Assembly (NCBI RefSeq): GCF_028368855.1 | Contig: NZ_JAQNCY010000011.1 | Location: 62,001-126,000 of the forward strand | Length of the DNA stretch: 64,000 nucleotides | DNA from: Leisingera sp. SS27 | GTDB lineage: Bacteria; Pseudomonadota; Alphaproteobacteria; Rhodobacterales; Rhodobacteraceae | Direction: 5' to 3' | Shown here: positions 16,574 through 25,587 of the stretch, piece by piece | Layout: each line of letters begins with the position of its first letter | Position numbering within the stretch: the stretch's first letter is position 1 | The notes under the pieces: generated by a model | Database searches by the model: none | What the model was told of the DNA's origin: nothing | Seen by the model: only the letters and a program-made list of their open reading frames with translations | Position numbers and translations under genes: made by a program

Positions 16574-18247
16574 ATGCCCCATCGCCGCATTCTGTCGCTG
16601 TGGTTTCCGCGCCTTGGCGCCGAACGCATTCTGCGGGCGGAGCGCGGCGGCATTGCCGGGCCGCTGGCCGTTGCCGAGGAAGTGTCCAACACCCAGGTTA
16701 TTTCCGCGTTAAACCTTGCCGCCTCGGCAGAGGGGCTGCAGGCCGGCCAGCCGTTGCGCGATGCCCATGCGATGTGCGCGGGCCTGGTGGTGCGGCCGCG
16801 CAACCGGGCGGCGGAGGCGGCGTTTCTGGCGGCGCTGAGGCGCTGGGCGGGCAAGTTCAGCCCCTGGGTGGCGGAGGCCGGGGAGGACGGGCTGACCATC
16901 GACCTTACCGGTTGCGCGCATCTGTTCGGCAGCGAGGCGGCGCTGATGGAGACGGCGGGGCAGGACTGTGCGGAAATGGGCCTGAGCGTGCGGATGGGGC
17001 TGGCGGACACCCTGGGCGCGGCCTGGGCGCTGGCGCGCTATGCAGGCGAGGAGGCGGCGCCGGAGCGGTCAGGCGATGCCATCGACCAGGAGGCGCGCGC
17101 GACCCGTGCGCGGGCGCAGAAGCGCCAGAGCGTCAAGCGGCGCCACTGGACCCGGGGCGGCGCGGCGCCGCAGCTGCAGGCGGTGGTGCCGCAGCTGGGG
17201 CGGATTGCCGAAACCGGCCAGGCCTATGGCGCGCTCGCCCCCCTGCCGGTGGCGGCCTTGCGTCTGGACAGCGCCACGGTGGCGCAGCTGAACCGGCTGG
17301 GGCTCAGACGGATCGGCGACCTGCTGGGCCAGCCGCGGGCCAGCCTGGCGCGCCGGTTCGGGCAGGGGCTGGTGCTGCGGCTGGACCAGGCGATGGGCAG
17401 CGCGCCGGAGCCGGTTTCGCCCGCGCGCAGCCCGGACCATTTTGCGGTGCGGCTGACCCTGCCGGAGCCGATCGGGCTGATGGAGGATCTGCTGGCGGGC
17501 GTTGACCGGATGCTGCCGCGGCTCTGTGCCCGGCTGGAGGCGCGCGGCAAGGGCGCCCGCGTGCTGCGGCTGGAGGCGCACCGCTGCGATCAGGAGATGG
17601 AGGCGGTGACACTGGGCCTGGCCCGTGCCAGCCGCGATCCGGCCCGCATCCGGCCGCTCTTGGAGATGAAGCTGGAGCAGATCGATGCGGGCTACGGCAT
17701 CGACATGCTGCGGCTGGAGGTCCTGCAGGCCGAAGCCATTCACGCCCGCACCCCGGCGGGCCATCTGCAGGCAAGTGCCGCGGCGCGGGCGCGGCAGGAG
17801 GATGGCACCGCGCTGGAGGATCTGATCGGCCGGCTGGGCGCGCGGCTGGGGATGGAGGCCATCACCCGCTATCACCCGGCGGAGAGCCATATCCCGGAGA
17901 AAACCTTCACCGTGCAGGCGGCGGCCTGGTCAGAGCCTGCCGCCGGCGACTGGCCGCGGCCGCCGCGCCCGCGGCCGTTGCTGTTGTGGCGGCCGGAGCT
18001 GGTCCACGCGCCGGATGTGCCGCAGGTGCCGGAGCAGTTCCGCTGGCGCGGCCGTGACTGGGCACTGGCAGAAGCGGAGGGGCCGGAGCGGATCGCGCCG
18101 GAGTGGTGGCTGGAAGACCCGGAATGGCGCAGCGGGGTGCGCGATTACTGGGTGGTGGTGACGGATTGCGGCACGCGGCTGTGGCTGTTCTTTGCCCATG
18201 GCGGGGCGCTGTCGCCGGGCTGGTTCTGCCACGGCTCGTTTGCGTGA
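16574..18247 (+). CDS. imuB: DNA polymerase Y-family protein ImuB (mutagenesis cassette)
   Basis: A protein of 557 residues. The Y-family palm region begins RILSLWFPRLGAERI, where active DinB enzymes have the metal-binding DxDxF; the second acidic motif is replaced by EDGLTIDLTGCAHLFG. Loss of catalytic residues is the mark of ImuB, an accessory factor that links ImuA and DnaE2 to the beta clamp in error-prone lesion bypass. A helix-hairpin-helix region (LNRLGLRRIGDLLGQPRASLARRFG) and a little-finger domain follow. Unusually, no imuA precedes it and no dnaE2 follows; only a LexA box and a cytochrome gene lie upstream. Confidence 0.88.
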   Translation: MPHRRILSLWFPRLGAERILRAERGGIAGPLAVAEEVSNTQVISALNLAASAEGLQAGQPLRDAHAMCAGLVVRPRNRAAEAAFLAALRRWAGKFSPWVAEAGEDGLTIDLTGCAHLFGSEAALMETAGQDCAEMGLSVRMGLADTLGAAWALARYAGEEAAPERSGDAIDQEARATRARAQKRQSVKRRHWTRGGAAPQLQAVVPQLGRIAETGQAYGALAPLPVAALRLDSATVAQLNRLGLRRIGDLLGQPRASLARRFGQGLVLRLDQAMGSAPEPVSPARSPDHFAVRLTLPEPIGLMEDLLAGVDRMLPRLCARLEARGKGARVLRLEAHRCDQEMEAVTLGLARASRDPARIRPLLEMKLEQIDAGYGIDMLRLEVLQAEAIHARTPAGHLQASAAARARQEDGTALEDLIGRLGARLGMEAITRYHPAESHIPEKTFTVQAAAWSEPAAGDWPRPPRPRPLLLWRPELVHAPDVPQVPEQFRWRGRDWALAEAEGPERIAPEWWLEDPEWRSGVRDYWVVVTDCGTRLWLFFAHGGALSPGWFCHGSFA

Positions 18248-18324
18248 CCGGGCGCGCGGACAGTTCGGCGCGGGGCGAAGGGTTTTGCTTGGGTGTCCCT
18301 GCGCAAACCGCATAGAGTAGGGAT

Positions 18325-19014
18325 ATGATCACACCGCGTTTCGACATTCTTGGCCAGGCCATCAGCGACGCCAGCCGCACGCAGATGCTGTGCGAGCTGA
18401 TGGAGGGCCGCGCCTATACCAACAAGGAGCTGGCGGCTGCTGCTGGGGTGACGCCGCAAACCGCCTCGGCGCATTTGCGCCTGCTGCAGGACGCAGGCTT
18501 GGTGGTGGCGGAAAAACGCGGCCGCTGCGTCTATCACCGGCTGGCCGGGGCAGAGGTGGCGCACGCGCTGGAGCAGCTGGCGGCGATTGCGCCTGCGGAC
18601 AGCCTGCACCGGGCCCAGCAGCGCAAAGCCGGCGGACTGGCACAGCTGCGCAGCTGTTACGACCACCTGGCAGGCCCGCTGGCGGTCGCGATGACCCGCG
18701 CCTTCCTGGACCGCGGCATGCTGGTGGAAGAGCAGGGCGCGTTTCGCGCGGAGCCTGCCGGGGAATGGCTGAAACTGGGGGTGGTTTTGCCGGAGCGGCC
18801 GGGCCGCCAGCCCTTTGCCCGGCCCTGTCTGGACTGGACCGAGCGCAAGCTGCATGTGGCCGGGCCGATGGGACGGCAGATCCTGGATCACGCCCTGGGC
18901 AGCGGCTGGGTCAAGCGGCACCGGCACAAGCGCGGGCTGCTGCTGACCGCCCCCGGGCGGGTGGCGCTGGAGCAGATCCTGGGGGTGCAGTGCGGGGAGC
19001 TGGCGGCAGCCTGA
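18325..19014 (+). CDS. ArsR-family winged-helix transcriptional regulator
   Basis: A protein of 229 residues with the ArsR-type winged helix at the N-terminus (SDASRTQMLCELMEGRAYTNKELAAAAGVTPQTASAHLRLLQDAGLVVAEKRGRCVYHRLA). No metal-binding Cys cluster of ArsR/SmtB type is visible, so it is probably a non-metal sensor. The long C-terminal part (LARPCLDWTERKLHVAGPMGRQILDHALGSGWVKRH) is shared by a subgroup of ArsR-like proteins in proteobacteria. The target is unknown. Confidence 0.82.
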   Translation: MITPRFDILGQAISDASRTQMLCELMEGRAYTNKELAAAAGVTPQTASAHLRLLQDAGLVVAEKRGRCVYHRLAGAEVAHALEQLAAIAPADSLHRAQQRKAGGLAQLRSCYDHLAGPLAVAMTRAFLDRGMLVEEQGAFRAEPAGEWLKLGVVLPERPGRQPFARPCLDWTERKLHVAGPMGRQILDHALGSGWVKRHRHKRGLLLTAPGRVALEQILGVQCGELAAA

Positions 19015-19129
19015 GCGGCGGGAAAGCCGGGCGGAACAGGGCATTTGCACCTGTGCGTATCCTGCACCACACGAAAATTCGAAGGGGATAAACCTTGATT
19101 TGCCGGGGAAATGACGCAACCTGTTATCT

Positions 19130-19474
19130 ATGAGCTTTGATCAGGTGCAGCCTTTTCCCGGATCTCCCATACCTCAGCAAGTCGCCTTTGACCGCCGGGA
19201 ACTGTCGGTCATCATGACGTTGTACGGCCGCATGGTCGCGGCGGGAGAATGGCGTGATTACGGGATTTCCTCCTTGCGTGACCTGGCAGTTTTCTCCGTT
19301 TTCCGGCGCACGGCAGAGCATCCGCTTTACCGGATCGAGAAGCGCCCCAAGCTGCGGCAGCGGCAGGGGCAGTATTCGGTCGTCGGCATGGATGGGCATA
19401 TCCTGAAGCGCGGGGCGGATCTTAAGACCGTGCTGAGGGTGCTGGAGCGTAAGCTGATCCGCTCCGTGGAGTAG
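19130..19474 (+). CDS. DUF2794 domain-containing protein
   Basis: A protein of 114 residues matching the alphaproteobacterial DUF2794 family: VAFDRRELSVIMTLYGRMVAAGEWRDYGI, SVFRRTAEHPLYRIEKRPKL and YSVVGMDGHILKRGADL. The function is unknown. It is convergent with the NlpC/P60 gene, and two palindromes lie between their stops. Confidence 0.88.
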   Translation: MSFDQVQPFPGSPIPQQVAFDRRELSVIMTLYGRMVAAGEWRDYGISSLRDLAVFSVFRRTAEHPLYRIEKRPKLRQRQGQYSVVGMDGHILKRGADLKTVLRVLERKLIRSVE

Positions 19475-19499
19475 CCGCAGGGCCTGCGGCGGAGCGGGA

Positions 19500-19545
19500 C
19501 CGGAATTTTCACAAAATTCCGGCCAAAAATCTTTGTAAGATTTTT
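19500..19545. terminator. Tandem palindromes between convergent genes (bidirectional terminator)
   Basis: CCGGAATTTT-CAC-AAAATTCCGG (19500-19522) is followed directly by AAAAATCTT-TGT-AAGATTTTT (19525-19545). Both have A/T tracts on both strands, so each can act as an intrinsic terminator in either direction for the DUF2794 and NlpC/P60 genes. Confidence 0.75.
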
Positions 19546-19569
19546 GCCGCCTGTGGCAGGCGCCGGGGT

Positions 19570-20394
19570 CTACGCCAGCCGTTTGTGTGCGGTGACCGGG
19601 CCATCGCCCTGGGCTGCGATCCGTTCGATTGCCGCGGCGATGGGCTCAATGGCAACTGCCATATCGTGGGCGTTGGCGTGGATCAGGGTTTCTGCGTCCC
19701 GCACCAGTGCAACATGGCCCTTCCAAAACAGAAGATCGCCGCGCTGGTAGTCTCCGGCGGGGGCGGGGTTGCCCAGCTCTGCCTCCTGCATATCGCTGTC
19801 GCCGGGACAAGCTGTGCCGCAGGACAGCAGGGCCGCCTGCACAAGGCCGGAGCAGTCAATGCCAAAGCGGCTGTTGCCGCCCCAAAGGTAGGGGGTGCCG
19901 AGGAACAGCTCTGCCACCTCCGCCGGATCGTCGGCATGGGCTCCCAATGGTGACAGATGGCGGGCCGGGATATAGCCGAGGTTGGTGTCCGCGAACCGGC
20001 CTTCACCGCCAAGGACCTGCACCCGGCTGCCGTGGCTGAGCGCAAGGGTCTCCGGTGATTTGAAATCATCTGCGGAATAGGCATGGGTGGCGGGGGCGCT
20101 GACCCAATGCGTGGCCTCGAACGGCGCGGCCAGGGCGGCACTGGGGACATAGCCCACATAGGAATCCTTGGCGGCCTGCAAAAACGCCCAGCCGTCGCGG
20201 TGGTCATAGACCGTGACCGGCTCGCCGTAGACCAGCTGGCGGTCGCGGGCGCCGTCAGGCGCGCGCAAGAGGTCCGCGACAGGGACGCCGATGCGGGCAG
20301 CGGTGTCCTCCACCCGTTCCAGCCCGCCGGGCGCGTCCTGCAGGTGCGCGGCAGCGATGCGGTCATTCATGGGCAAGCGGCGGGGGTCAGCCAT
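19570..20394 (-). CDS. NlpC/P60 family cell-wall peptidase with SH3-like domains
   Basis: A protein of 274 residues from ATG 20394. Two SH3b-like segments (GEPVTVYDHRDGWAFLQAAKDSYVGYVP and LSHGSRVQVLGG) precede an NlpC/P60 domain. The catalytic Cys is in GGNSRFGIDCSGLVQAALL and the His in FWKGHVALV. Such enzymes cleave gamma-D-Glu-diaminopimelate bonds in peptidoglycan peptides. There is no signal peptide, so it may act on recycled muropeptides in the cytoplasm, which fits its neighbour leucyl aminopeptidase four bases upstream. The two form an operon. Confidence 0.87.
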   Translation of the reverse strand: MADPRRLPMNDRIAAAHLQDAPGGLERVEDTAARIGVPVADLLRAPDGARDRQLVYGEPVTVYDHRDGWAFLQAAKDSYVGYVPSAALAAPFEATHWVSAPATHAYSADDFKSPETLALSHGSRVQVLGGEGRFADTNLGYIPARHLSPLGAHADDPAEVAELFLGTPYLWGGNSRFGIDCSGLVQAALLSCGTACPGDSDMQEAELGNPAPAGDYQRGDLLFWKGHVALVRDAETLIHANAHDMAVAIEPIAAAIERIAAQGDGPVTAHKRLA

Positions 20395-20398
20395 AAGA

Positions 20399-21781
20399 TC
20401 AGAGCTCCAGCATCTCTGGCAGCGCGGCAAACAGCGCGCGGGCGCCTTGCAGGGCGCCGCCCTTGGGCCGGGCGGGGGACGCGTTGGGGGTCCAGCCGTA
20501 GATGTCGAAATGCATGTAGCGGGTATCGCCGGCGAAGCGGCGCAGGAACAGGGCGGCGGTGATCGAGCCTGCGAACCCGCCCGAAGGCGCATTGTCCAGA
20601 TCGGCGATGCCGGGTTCGATCATGCTCTCGTAAGGCTCGTGGAAGGGCATCCGCCAGACCGGGTCGGCGGTGCGCGCTGCGCTGACGGCAAGCGCTGCGG
20701 CGTCGCCCTCGTGACCGGTATAGAAAGGCGACAGGTCCGGGCCGACGGCAACGCGCGCCGCGCCGGTGAGAGTGGCCATGGAGACCAGCAGGTCCGGCGC
20801 GTCCTCTGCCGCCAAGGCCAGCGCGTCGGCCAGCACCAGCCGGCCCTCGGCGTCGGTGTTGTTGTTTTCAACCGTCAGCCCCTTGCGCGACATCAGCACA
20901 TCACCGGGACGGAAGGCGGAGCCGGAGACGGCATTTTCCACCGCGGGAATCAGCACCCTGAGCTGCAGGTTCAGTCCGGCATCCATGATCATGCGGGCAA
21001 GGCCCAGCACGTTGGCAGCGCCGCCCATGTCCTTTTTCATCAGCGCCATGCTGTTTCCGGGCTTCAAGTTCAGCCCACCGGTGTCGAAACAGACGCCTTT
21101 GCCCACCAGGGTCAGCTTGGGGCCGGTGCTGCCCCAGCGCAGATCGATCAGCCGCGGTGCGCGGTCCGAGGCGCGGCCGACGGTGTGGATCAGCGGGAAG
21201 TTCTGTTCCAGCAGATCCTCGCCCAGGATAACGGAGGTTTTGGCGCCGAACTCCTGCGCAAGGGATTCGGCCGCGGTTTGCAGCTCTGCCGGGCCCATGT
21301 CGGAAGCTGGGGTGTTGATCAGGTCGCGGGTCAGGCATTCGGCAGCGGCCAGCGATTCCACGGCGGCGGCATCCAGGGCTTCGGGCGCCTGCAGGGCGGC
21401 GGTTTCGCCTTTGGCGTCCTTGTAGCGCCCGAAGCGGTAGGCGGTCAGCAGCCAGCCGAGGGCTTCGCTGGCGCCGTCCTCTGCCGGCAGGCCAGAGGCG
21501 ATACGGTAGGTGCCTGCGGGCAATTTCTGCGCCGCTTCGGCCAGCACAAAGCGGCGGCGCGCGCGCTGGGCGGCGCTGCCGTAGCCCGCCAGGGCCATTT
21601 CAATCCGGCCTTCGGCATCCGGCACCGTCAGCGCCTGGCCGCAGGCGCCGGTGAAGCCCTGCGCCGATGCCCAGGCCTTAACGCGCTGCGGCTGGCCAGA
21701 GAGCCAGCTGTCGAGGGCATCGCTTGCAATAACATGCACAGGGCAGGCGTCAGGGCCGGGTGCGGCAAAGACTGGCGGCAT
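20399..21781 (-). CDS. Leucyl aminopeptidase family (M17) metallopeptidase
   Basis: A protein of 460 residues from ATG 21781. M17 metal and catalytic motifs are intact: LVGKGVCFDTGGLNLKPG, MKKDMGGAANVLG and the signature NTDAEGRLVLADALALA. M17 enzymes remove N-terminal residues from peptides with two Zn or Mn ions, and are hexameric. The N-terminal domain is short and unlike PepA of Escherichia coli, as in the alphaproteobacterial subgroup. It is followed by an NlpC/P60 enzyme, which suggests peptide recycling. Confidence 0.87.
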   Translation of the reverse strand: MPPVFAAPGPDACPVHVIASDALDSWLSGQPQRVKAWASAQGFTGACGQALTVPDAEGRIEMALAGYGSAAQRARRRFVLAEAAQKLPAGTYRIASGLPAEDGASEALGWLLTAYRFGRYKDAKGETAALQAPEALDAAAVESLAAAECLTRDLINTPASDMGPAELQTAAESLAQEFGAKTSVILGEDLLEQNFPLIHTVGRASDRAPRLIDLRWGSTGPKLTLVGKGVCFDTGGLNLKPGNSMALMKKDMGGAANVLGLARMIMDAGLNLQLRVLIPAVENAVSGSAFRPGDVLMSRKGLTVENNNTDAEGRLVLADALALAAEDAPDLLVSMATLTGAARVAVGPDLSPFYTGHEGDAAALAVSAARTADPVWRMPFHEPYESMIEPGIADLDNAPSGGFAGSITAALFLRRFAGDTRYMHFDIYGWTPNASPARPKGGALQGARALFAALPEMLEL

Positions 21782-21865
21782 CGAAAAACTCCGGTTGCAA
21801 TCACTTCTGATGCGCCAGAGTAGCCGCCGCGGCGCGGCCTGCAAGCCCTGCGGGCTGCACAAATG

Positions 21866-22225
21866 TCAGATCGACATGTCCTGCTGGTCCCAGACCGCCG
21901 TCAGCGAGCGTTCACCCACCCGCATCAGCCGGAACAGGATGGCGGCGACGGCCGGCGCGTCCTCAGCATCAATTGCCACTGTCACGTCGCTGGCGATGCG
22001 GGCCAGTGCGGTCATGCCGATCTGTTCGGCCATGGCAATCAGCGACCGGGCGCTCTTGCGCAGGTTCATCATATCGTTCTGCCGCCACAGACGCTCGCAA
22101 TGCGTCAGGCGGACTGCCATTTCTTCAATCGCGCGGCATACGACGTCTTCAGCGCCGGCTTCGCCGAGCTGTTCGTAAAGTTCGGAAAGTTTGTCAGGAT
22201 CCAAGCGCACAGTCTCGGAGTGCAT
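21866..22225 (-). CDS. Small helical protein, Hpt-like without the phospho-histidine
   Basis: A protein of 119 residues if it starts at ATG 22225 (MHSETVRLDPDKLSELYEQLG); in-frame starts further upstream at 22267 and 22354 exist and cannot be ruled out. It is nearly all helical. The stretch NLRKSARSLIAMAEQIGM resembles the Hpt phosphotransfer helix (AHxLKGSA), but the His is replaced, so it would not carry phosphate. The function is not known. It may be a degenerate histidine phosphotransfer fold acting as a binding partner. It is divergent from the carbonic anhydrase gene. Confidence 0.55.
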   Translation of the reverse strand: MHSETVRLDPDKLSELYEQLGEAGAEDVVCRAIEEMAVRLTHCERLWRQNDMMNLRKSARSLIAMAEQIGMTALARIASDVTVAIDAEDAPAVAAILFRLMRVGERSLTAVWDQQDMSI

Positions 22226-22401
22226 CACTGTCAGTATATTGGCCACCACATTCACCCAATTCTTCATGCCCCCACGGCACATCTGCCAATTTGGGTTCCA
22301 TAAGTTTTCAAAAGGTTTCCGCGGGCAGATCAAATCCCTCGAATTTTGAGACAATGCAGGCTAATACGGCCGGCAACGCGAAATGAACCGAGGATTCGAC
22401 A

Positions 22402-23052
22402 ATGGATTTTGCCAAGCCTCTCCCGAGCTATTTGGTAACCCGATATCACGGCTGGAAGGCCACGTCATACGAGGAAAATCAGGGCTGGTACCGCCGCCTG
22501 GCGACCGAGGGCCAGCGCCCGCGGGCGATGGTGATTTCCTGCTGCGACAGCCGGGTGCATGTGACGTCGATCTTCGGCGCTGACCAGGGTGAGTTTTTCA
22601 TTCACCGCAATATCGCCAACCTGGTGCCACCTTTTGCGCCTGACGGCGACCACCACGGCACCTCGGCGGCGGTGGAATATGCGGTCACTGCGCTGAAGGT
22701 CTCGCATCTGATCGTGCTGGGCCATTCGCAGTGCGGCGGCGTGCAGGGCTGCATCGATATGTGCAAGGGCCATGCGCCGCAACTGGAGGAAAAGACCAGC
22801 TTTGTCGGGCGCTGGATGGACATCCTGAAACCCAAGTTCAGCGGTGTTGAGGATATCGAGGACCCGGTTGAGCAGGCGCGCCAGTTCGAGCGCCAGGCGG
22901 TTGTCGCCTCGCTGGAGAACCTGATGACTTTCCCGTTCATCGACTCGGCGGTGAAGGCAGGCGAACTGAGCCTGCACGGGCTGTGGACCGACATCGGTGA
23001 GGGCGGTCTGGAATGCTATGACCCCAAGGCGGGCACCTTCGCGCCGGTCTGA
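22402..23052 (+). CDS. can: Beta-class carbonic anhydrase
   Basis: A protein of 216 residues. Zinc ligands are seen in ISCCDSRVH (Cys47-x-Asp49-Ser-Arg51) and GHSQCGGVQG (His and Cys near residue 110). It interconverts carbon dioxide and bicarbonate in the cytosol and supplies carboxylases. The C-terminus (GLWTDIGEGGLECYDPKAGTFAPV) is typical. It converges with the DUF3095 gene with two bases between the stops. Confidence 0.9.
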   Translation: MDFAKPLPSYLVTRYHGWKATSYEENQGWYRRLATEGQRPRAMVISCCDSRVHVTSIFGADQGEFFIHRNIANLVPPFAPDGDHHGTSAAVEYAVTALKVSHLIVLGHSQCGGVQGCIDMCKGHAPQLEEKTSFVGRWMDILKPKFSGVEDIEDPVEQARQFERQAVVASLENLMTFPFIDSAVKAGELSLHGLWTDIGEGGLECYDPKAGTFAPV

Positions 23053-23054
23053 GA

Positions 23055-24218
23055 TCAGGCCGTTTCTTTGCGGATCCCGAATGCAGCCGCCAGATTGGCG
23101 GCTGCTTGCGTATAGCCCCCCGCGGCGCCGTCGACAAAGTGGATGTGATCCTCCTCCACCGGCGAAGGCACAATGCAGGTGACCATGGCGGCGTCCTGTT
23201 CGTGCAGGCCGAAATGAACAAGGCCCGCACCGGCCGCCTGTTGCAGATGCTGTCGGATGCGGTTGCGGATTTCGGGCGTGCAGTCCAGCGTCATCTTGAG
23301 CCCGTCATCGAATTTGCGGAAATCCGAATGCGCCCGCAGCATTGACAGGTAGTGCACAGGGTCGAAGCCGCCCACAGGGCGCCGGGTCAGAAAGATCAGC
23401 CCGGCCAGAGCGCTGTGAATAAACAGATGCAACTGCCGCAGAAGGACCGGCATCCGCCCGTGCGAAGCCTTTGCCTCAAGCGTCAGCCCGGCGGGCGGAA
23501 ATTGCAGCTTGGGGCCGGTTTCGGGAACCGGGTGACCGTTGTCCTCAAGCTCTGCCGCCAGATCCAGCACTTCGGCGGCGAAGCGGGCAAAATCCTGCGG
23601 ACTGGCGCCGGGGGCAGGCTGGGCGACCACCGAAAGGATGATGCCGTGGCGGGCGGGCGTGTTGCTCCAGCGGCAGGAAAGGCCTGCGAGGTCAGGCGGG
23701 TCTGCCTGCGGGTCAGGGGCAACCGCAAAGGCGCCGGCCTTCATCTGCGCCTCCGCCCAGGCCAGGCCGCCGCCGTTGAACATGGCGAAATCAGCGTGGT
23801 CCGACACCGCGTAGCGGGCAACCTGCACCTCCAGCCCCTCGGCCCGGATTGCAGAGACCGGCAGAACGGCGGCGCGCAGGGAGATGCCGTATTCATCCTC
23901 CGTCCAGCTGCGCAAGGCACCCAGCACGCGCTGTGCCGTCGCCTGATGGCGGGGCGGTACCGCAAAGGAGGCGCCGTCACCGCCGAAGACATAGGGAAAG
24001 GCCTCGCCCCCGAGCGCGTTGCGCATGGCGGCGATCACTGCGGCGCCGACCATGTTCACGGTCTTGTAGCGGCCCGCCTTCACCAGCCCGGTGGAATTCA
24101 CGATATCGGTGCAGCAGAGCAGCCAGCCGCCGGGCAGCGGTGCAAAGACCGACGGGTCGGAGAGATTACTGAATTCGCGGACCCTGGGGAGGCTGGCGTA
24201 GAACGAATCCGGTGTCAT
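23055..24218 (-). CDS. DUF3095 domain-containing protein
   Basis: A protein of 387 residues from ATG 24218 (MTPDSFYASLPRVREFSNLSDPSVFAPLPGGWLLCCTDIVNSTGLVKAGRYKTVNMVGAA, shortened). DIVNST and YVFGGDGASFAVPP recall the metal-binding and substrate loops of nucleotide cyclase domains, and the family has been linked to adenylate/guanylate cyclase-like folds. The function remains unassigned. It is possibly a nucleotide-related enzyme or sensor; it is convergent with can. Confidence 0.75.
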   Translation of the reverse strand: MTPDSFYASLPRVREFSNLSDPSVFAPLPGGWLLCCTDIVNSTGLVKAGRYKTVNMVGAAVIAAMRNALGGEAFPYVFGGDGASFAVPPRHQATAQRVLGALRSWTEDEYGISLRAAVLPVSAIRAEGLEVQVARYAVSDHADFAMFNGGGLAWAEAQMKAGAFAVAPDPQADPPDLAGLSCRWSNTPARHGIILSVVAQPAPGASPQDFARFAAEVLDLAAELEDNGHPVPETGPKLQFPPAGLTLEAKASHGRMPVLLRQLHLFIHSALAGLIFLTRRPVGGFDPVHYLSMLRAHSDFRKFDDGLKMTLDCTPEIRNRIRQHLQQAAGAGLVHFGLHEQDAAMVTCIVPSPVEEDHIHFVDGAAGGYTQAAANLAAAFGIRKETA

Positions 24219-24332
24219 GTCTTTCAGCTCCCTGACGCGCTCCCGCGGCCTGCCGTCTCCTTCTAAACAAATTGTGCGGCGGCGCCAAACATGCAAGCTG
24301 TGCGCTAGTAACAATAATGCAGGGGGCAGAAC

Positions 24333-25505
24333 ATGCAGGCAGGGTTGATCTTATTGTGCCTGGCATATGTGCTGAGCCAGTTCTTCCGCGCCTTTCTGGC
24401 GGTTCTTTCCGGGGTGCTGGGGCAGGATATCGGCGCGGCACCGGATGATCTGGCCTTTGCCTCCAGCCTTTGGTTTCTGTCCTTTGCCGCCATGCAGCTG
24501 CCGGTGGGCTGGGCGCTGGACCACGTAGGGCCCCGCAAGACGGCGTCGCTGCTGCTGCTCTTGGGCGGCGGCGGCGGTGCGGCGCTGTTTGCGGCGGCCA
24601 CTGTTCCATGGCACGTGGGCGCGGCGATGTTCCTGATCGGCATCGGCTGTTCGCCGGTGCTGATGGCGTCCTACTACATCTTTGCACGCCAGTATTCGCC
24701 CGCACGGTTCGCAACGCTGGCGGCGGTAATGCTGGGGGTCGGGTCCGCGGGCAATCTGGTGGCCTCCTACCCGACGGCGCTGGCGGTGGATCTGTTCGGC
24801 TGGCGCGGCACGCTGGCCGGGCTGGCGGCGGTGTCGGTTGCGGTAGCGGCGGGGATTTTCCTGACCGTGAGCGATCCGGACAAGCCGGAAGGGGAACACA
24901 AGGGATCGGTGCTGGACCTGCTGAAGATGCCGGTGATGTGGGCAATCTTTCCATTGATGCTGGTGGCCTATGCGCCGTCCGGCGCGCTCAGGGGGCTGTG
25001 GATCGGGCCGTACCTGAGCGATGTTTACGGGCTCAGCACCCAGGCCGTCGGTCTGGCGACCCTGGTGATGGGGGCGGCGATGATTGCGGGCACCTTTGCC
25101 TACGGGCCGCTGGACCGGGTGCTGGGCACCCGCAAATGGCTGATCCTGGGCGGCAACCTGCTGGGGTGCGCGGCCCTGGGCGGGCTGATCCTGGCCACCG
25201 GCGCGCCGGTCTGGATGCCGGTTGCGATGATGGCCGCGGTGGGTTTCTTCGGCGCGTCCTTCCCGGTGATCATGGCGCATGGCCGTGCCTTTGTGCCGCC
25301 GCACTTGGCCGGGCGGGGGGTGACGCTGCTCAATCTCTATGGCATCGGCGGGGTGGGAATCATGCAGTTTGCCACTGGCCGCATTCACGCGGAAATGGCC
25401 GGTGCGGACCTTTCCTTGCCCTACATCGGCATTTTCAGCTTCTTTTTGGTGCTTCTGGGGCTCGGCTGCGCAATTTATCTGTTCAGCCGCGACAGCATGG
25501 ACTGA
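24333..25505 (+). CDS. Major facilitator superfamily transporter
   Basis: A protein of 390 residues with about 12 transmembrane helices: MQAGLILLCLAYVLSQFFRAFLAVL, then WALDHVGPRKT (the MFS loop motif), and a second half with GPLDRVLGTRKWLILGG. The pattern matches the NNP/ACS-type branch. The substrate is unknown. There is a 27-base gap from the DUF3095 promoter region and no obvious operon partner. Confidence 0.83.
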   Translation: MQAGLILLCLAYVLSQFFRAFLAVLSGVLGQDIGAAPDDLAFASSLWFLSFAAMQLPVGWALDHVGPRKTASLLLLLGGGGGAALFAAATVPWHVGAAMFLIGIGCSPVLMASYYIFARQYSPARFATLAAVMLGVGSAGNLVASYPTALAVDLFGWRGTLAGLAAVSVAVAAGIFLTVSDPDKPEGEHKGSVLDLLKMPVMWAIFPLMLVAYAPSGALRGLWIGPYLSDVYGLSTQAVGLATLVMGAAMIAGTFAYGPLDRVLGTRKWLILGGNLLGCAALGGLILATGAPVWMPVAMMAAVGFFGASFPVIMAHGRAFVPPHLAGRGVTLLNLYGIGGVGIMQFATGRIHAEMAGADLSLPYIGIFSFFLVLLGLGCAIYLFSRDSMD

Positions 25506-25587
25506 TCTGGGACTTTAAACTTGGTCGCGGAACCATTATCACTCCCGCGCCGGCCATGGGGCCGGGCAATACTGGAGAAACAGACAA

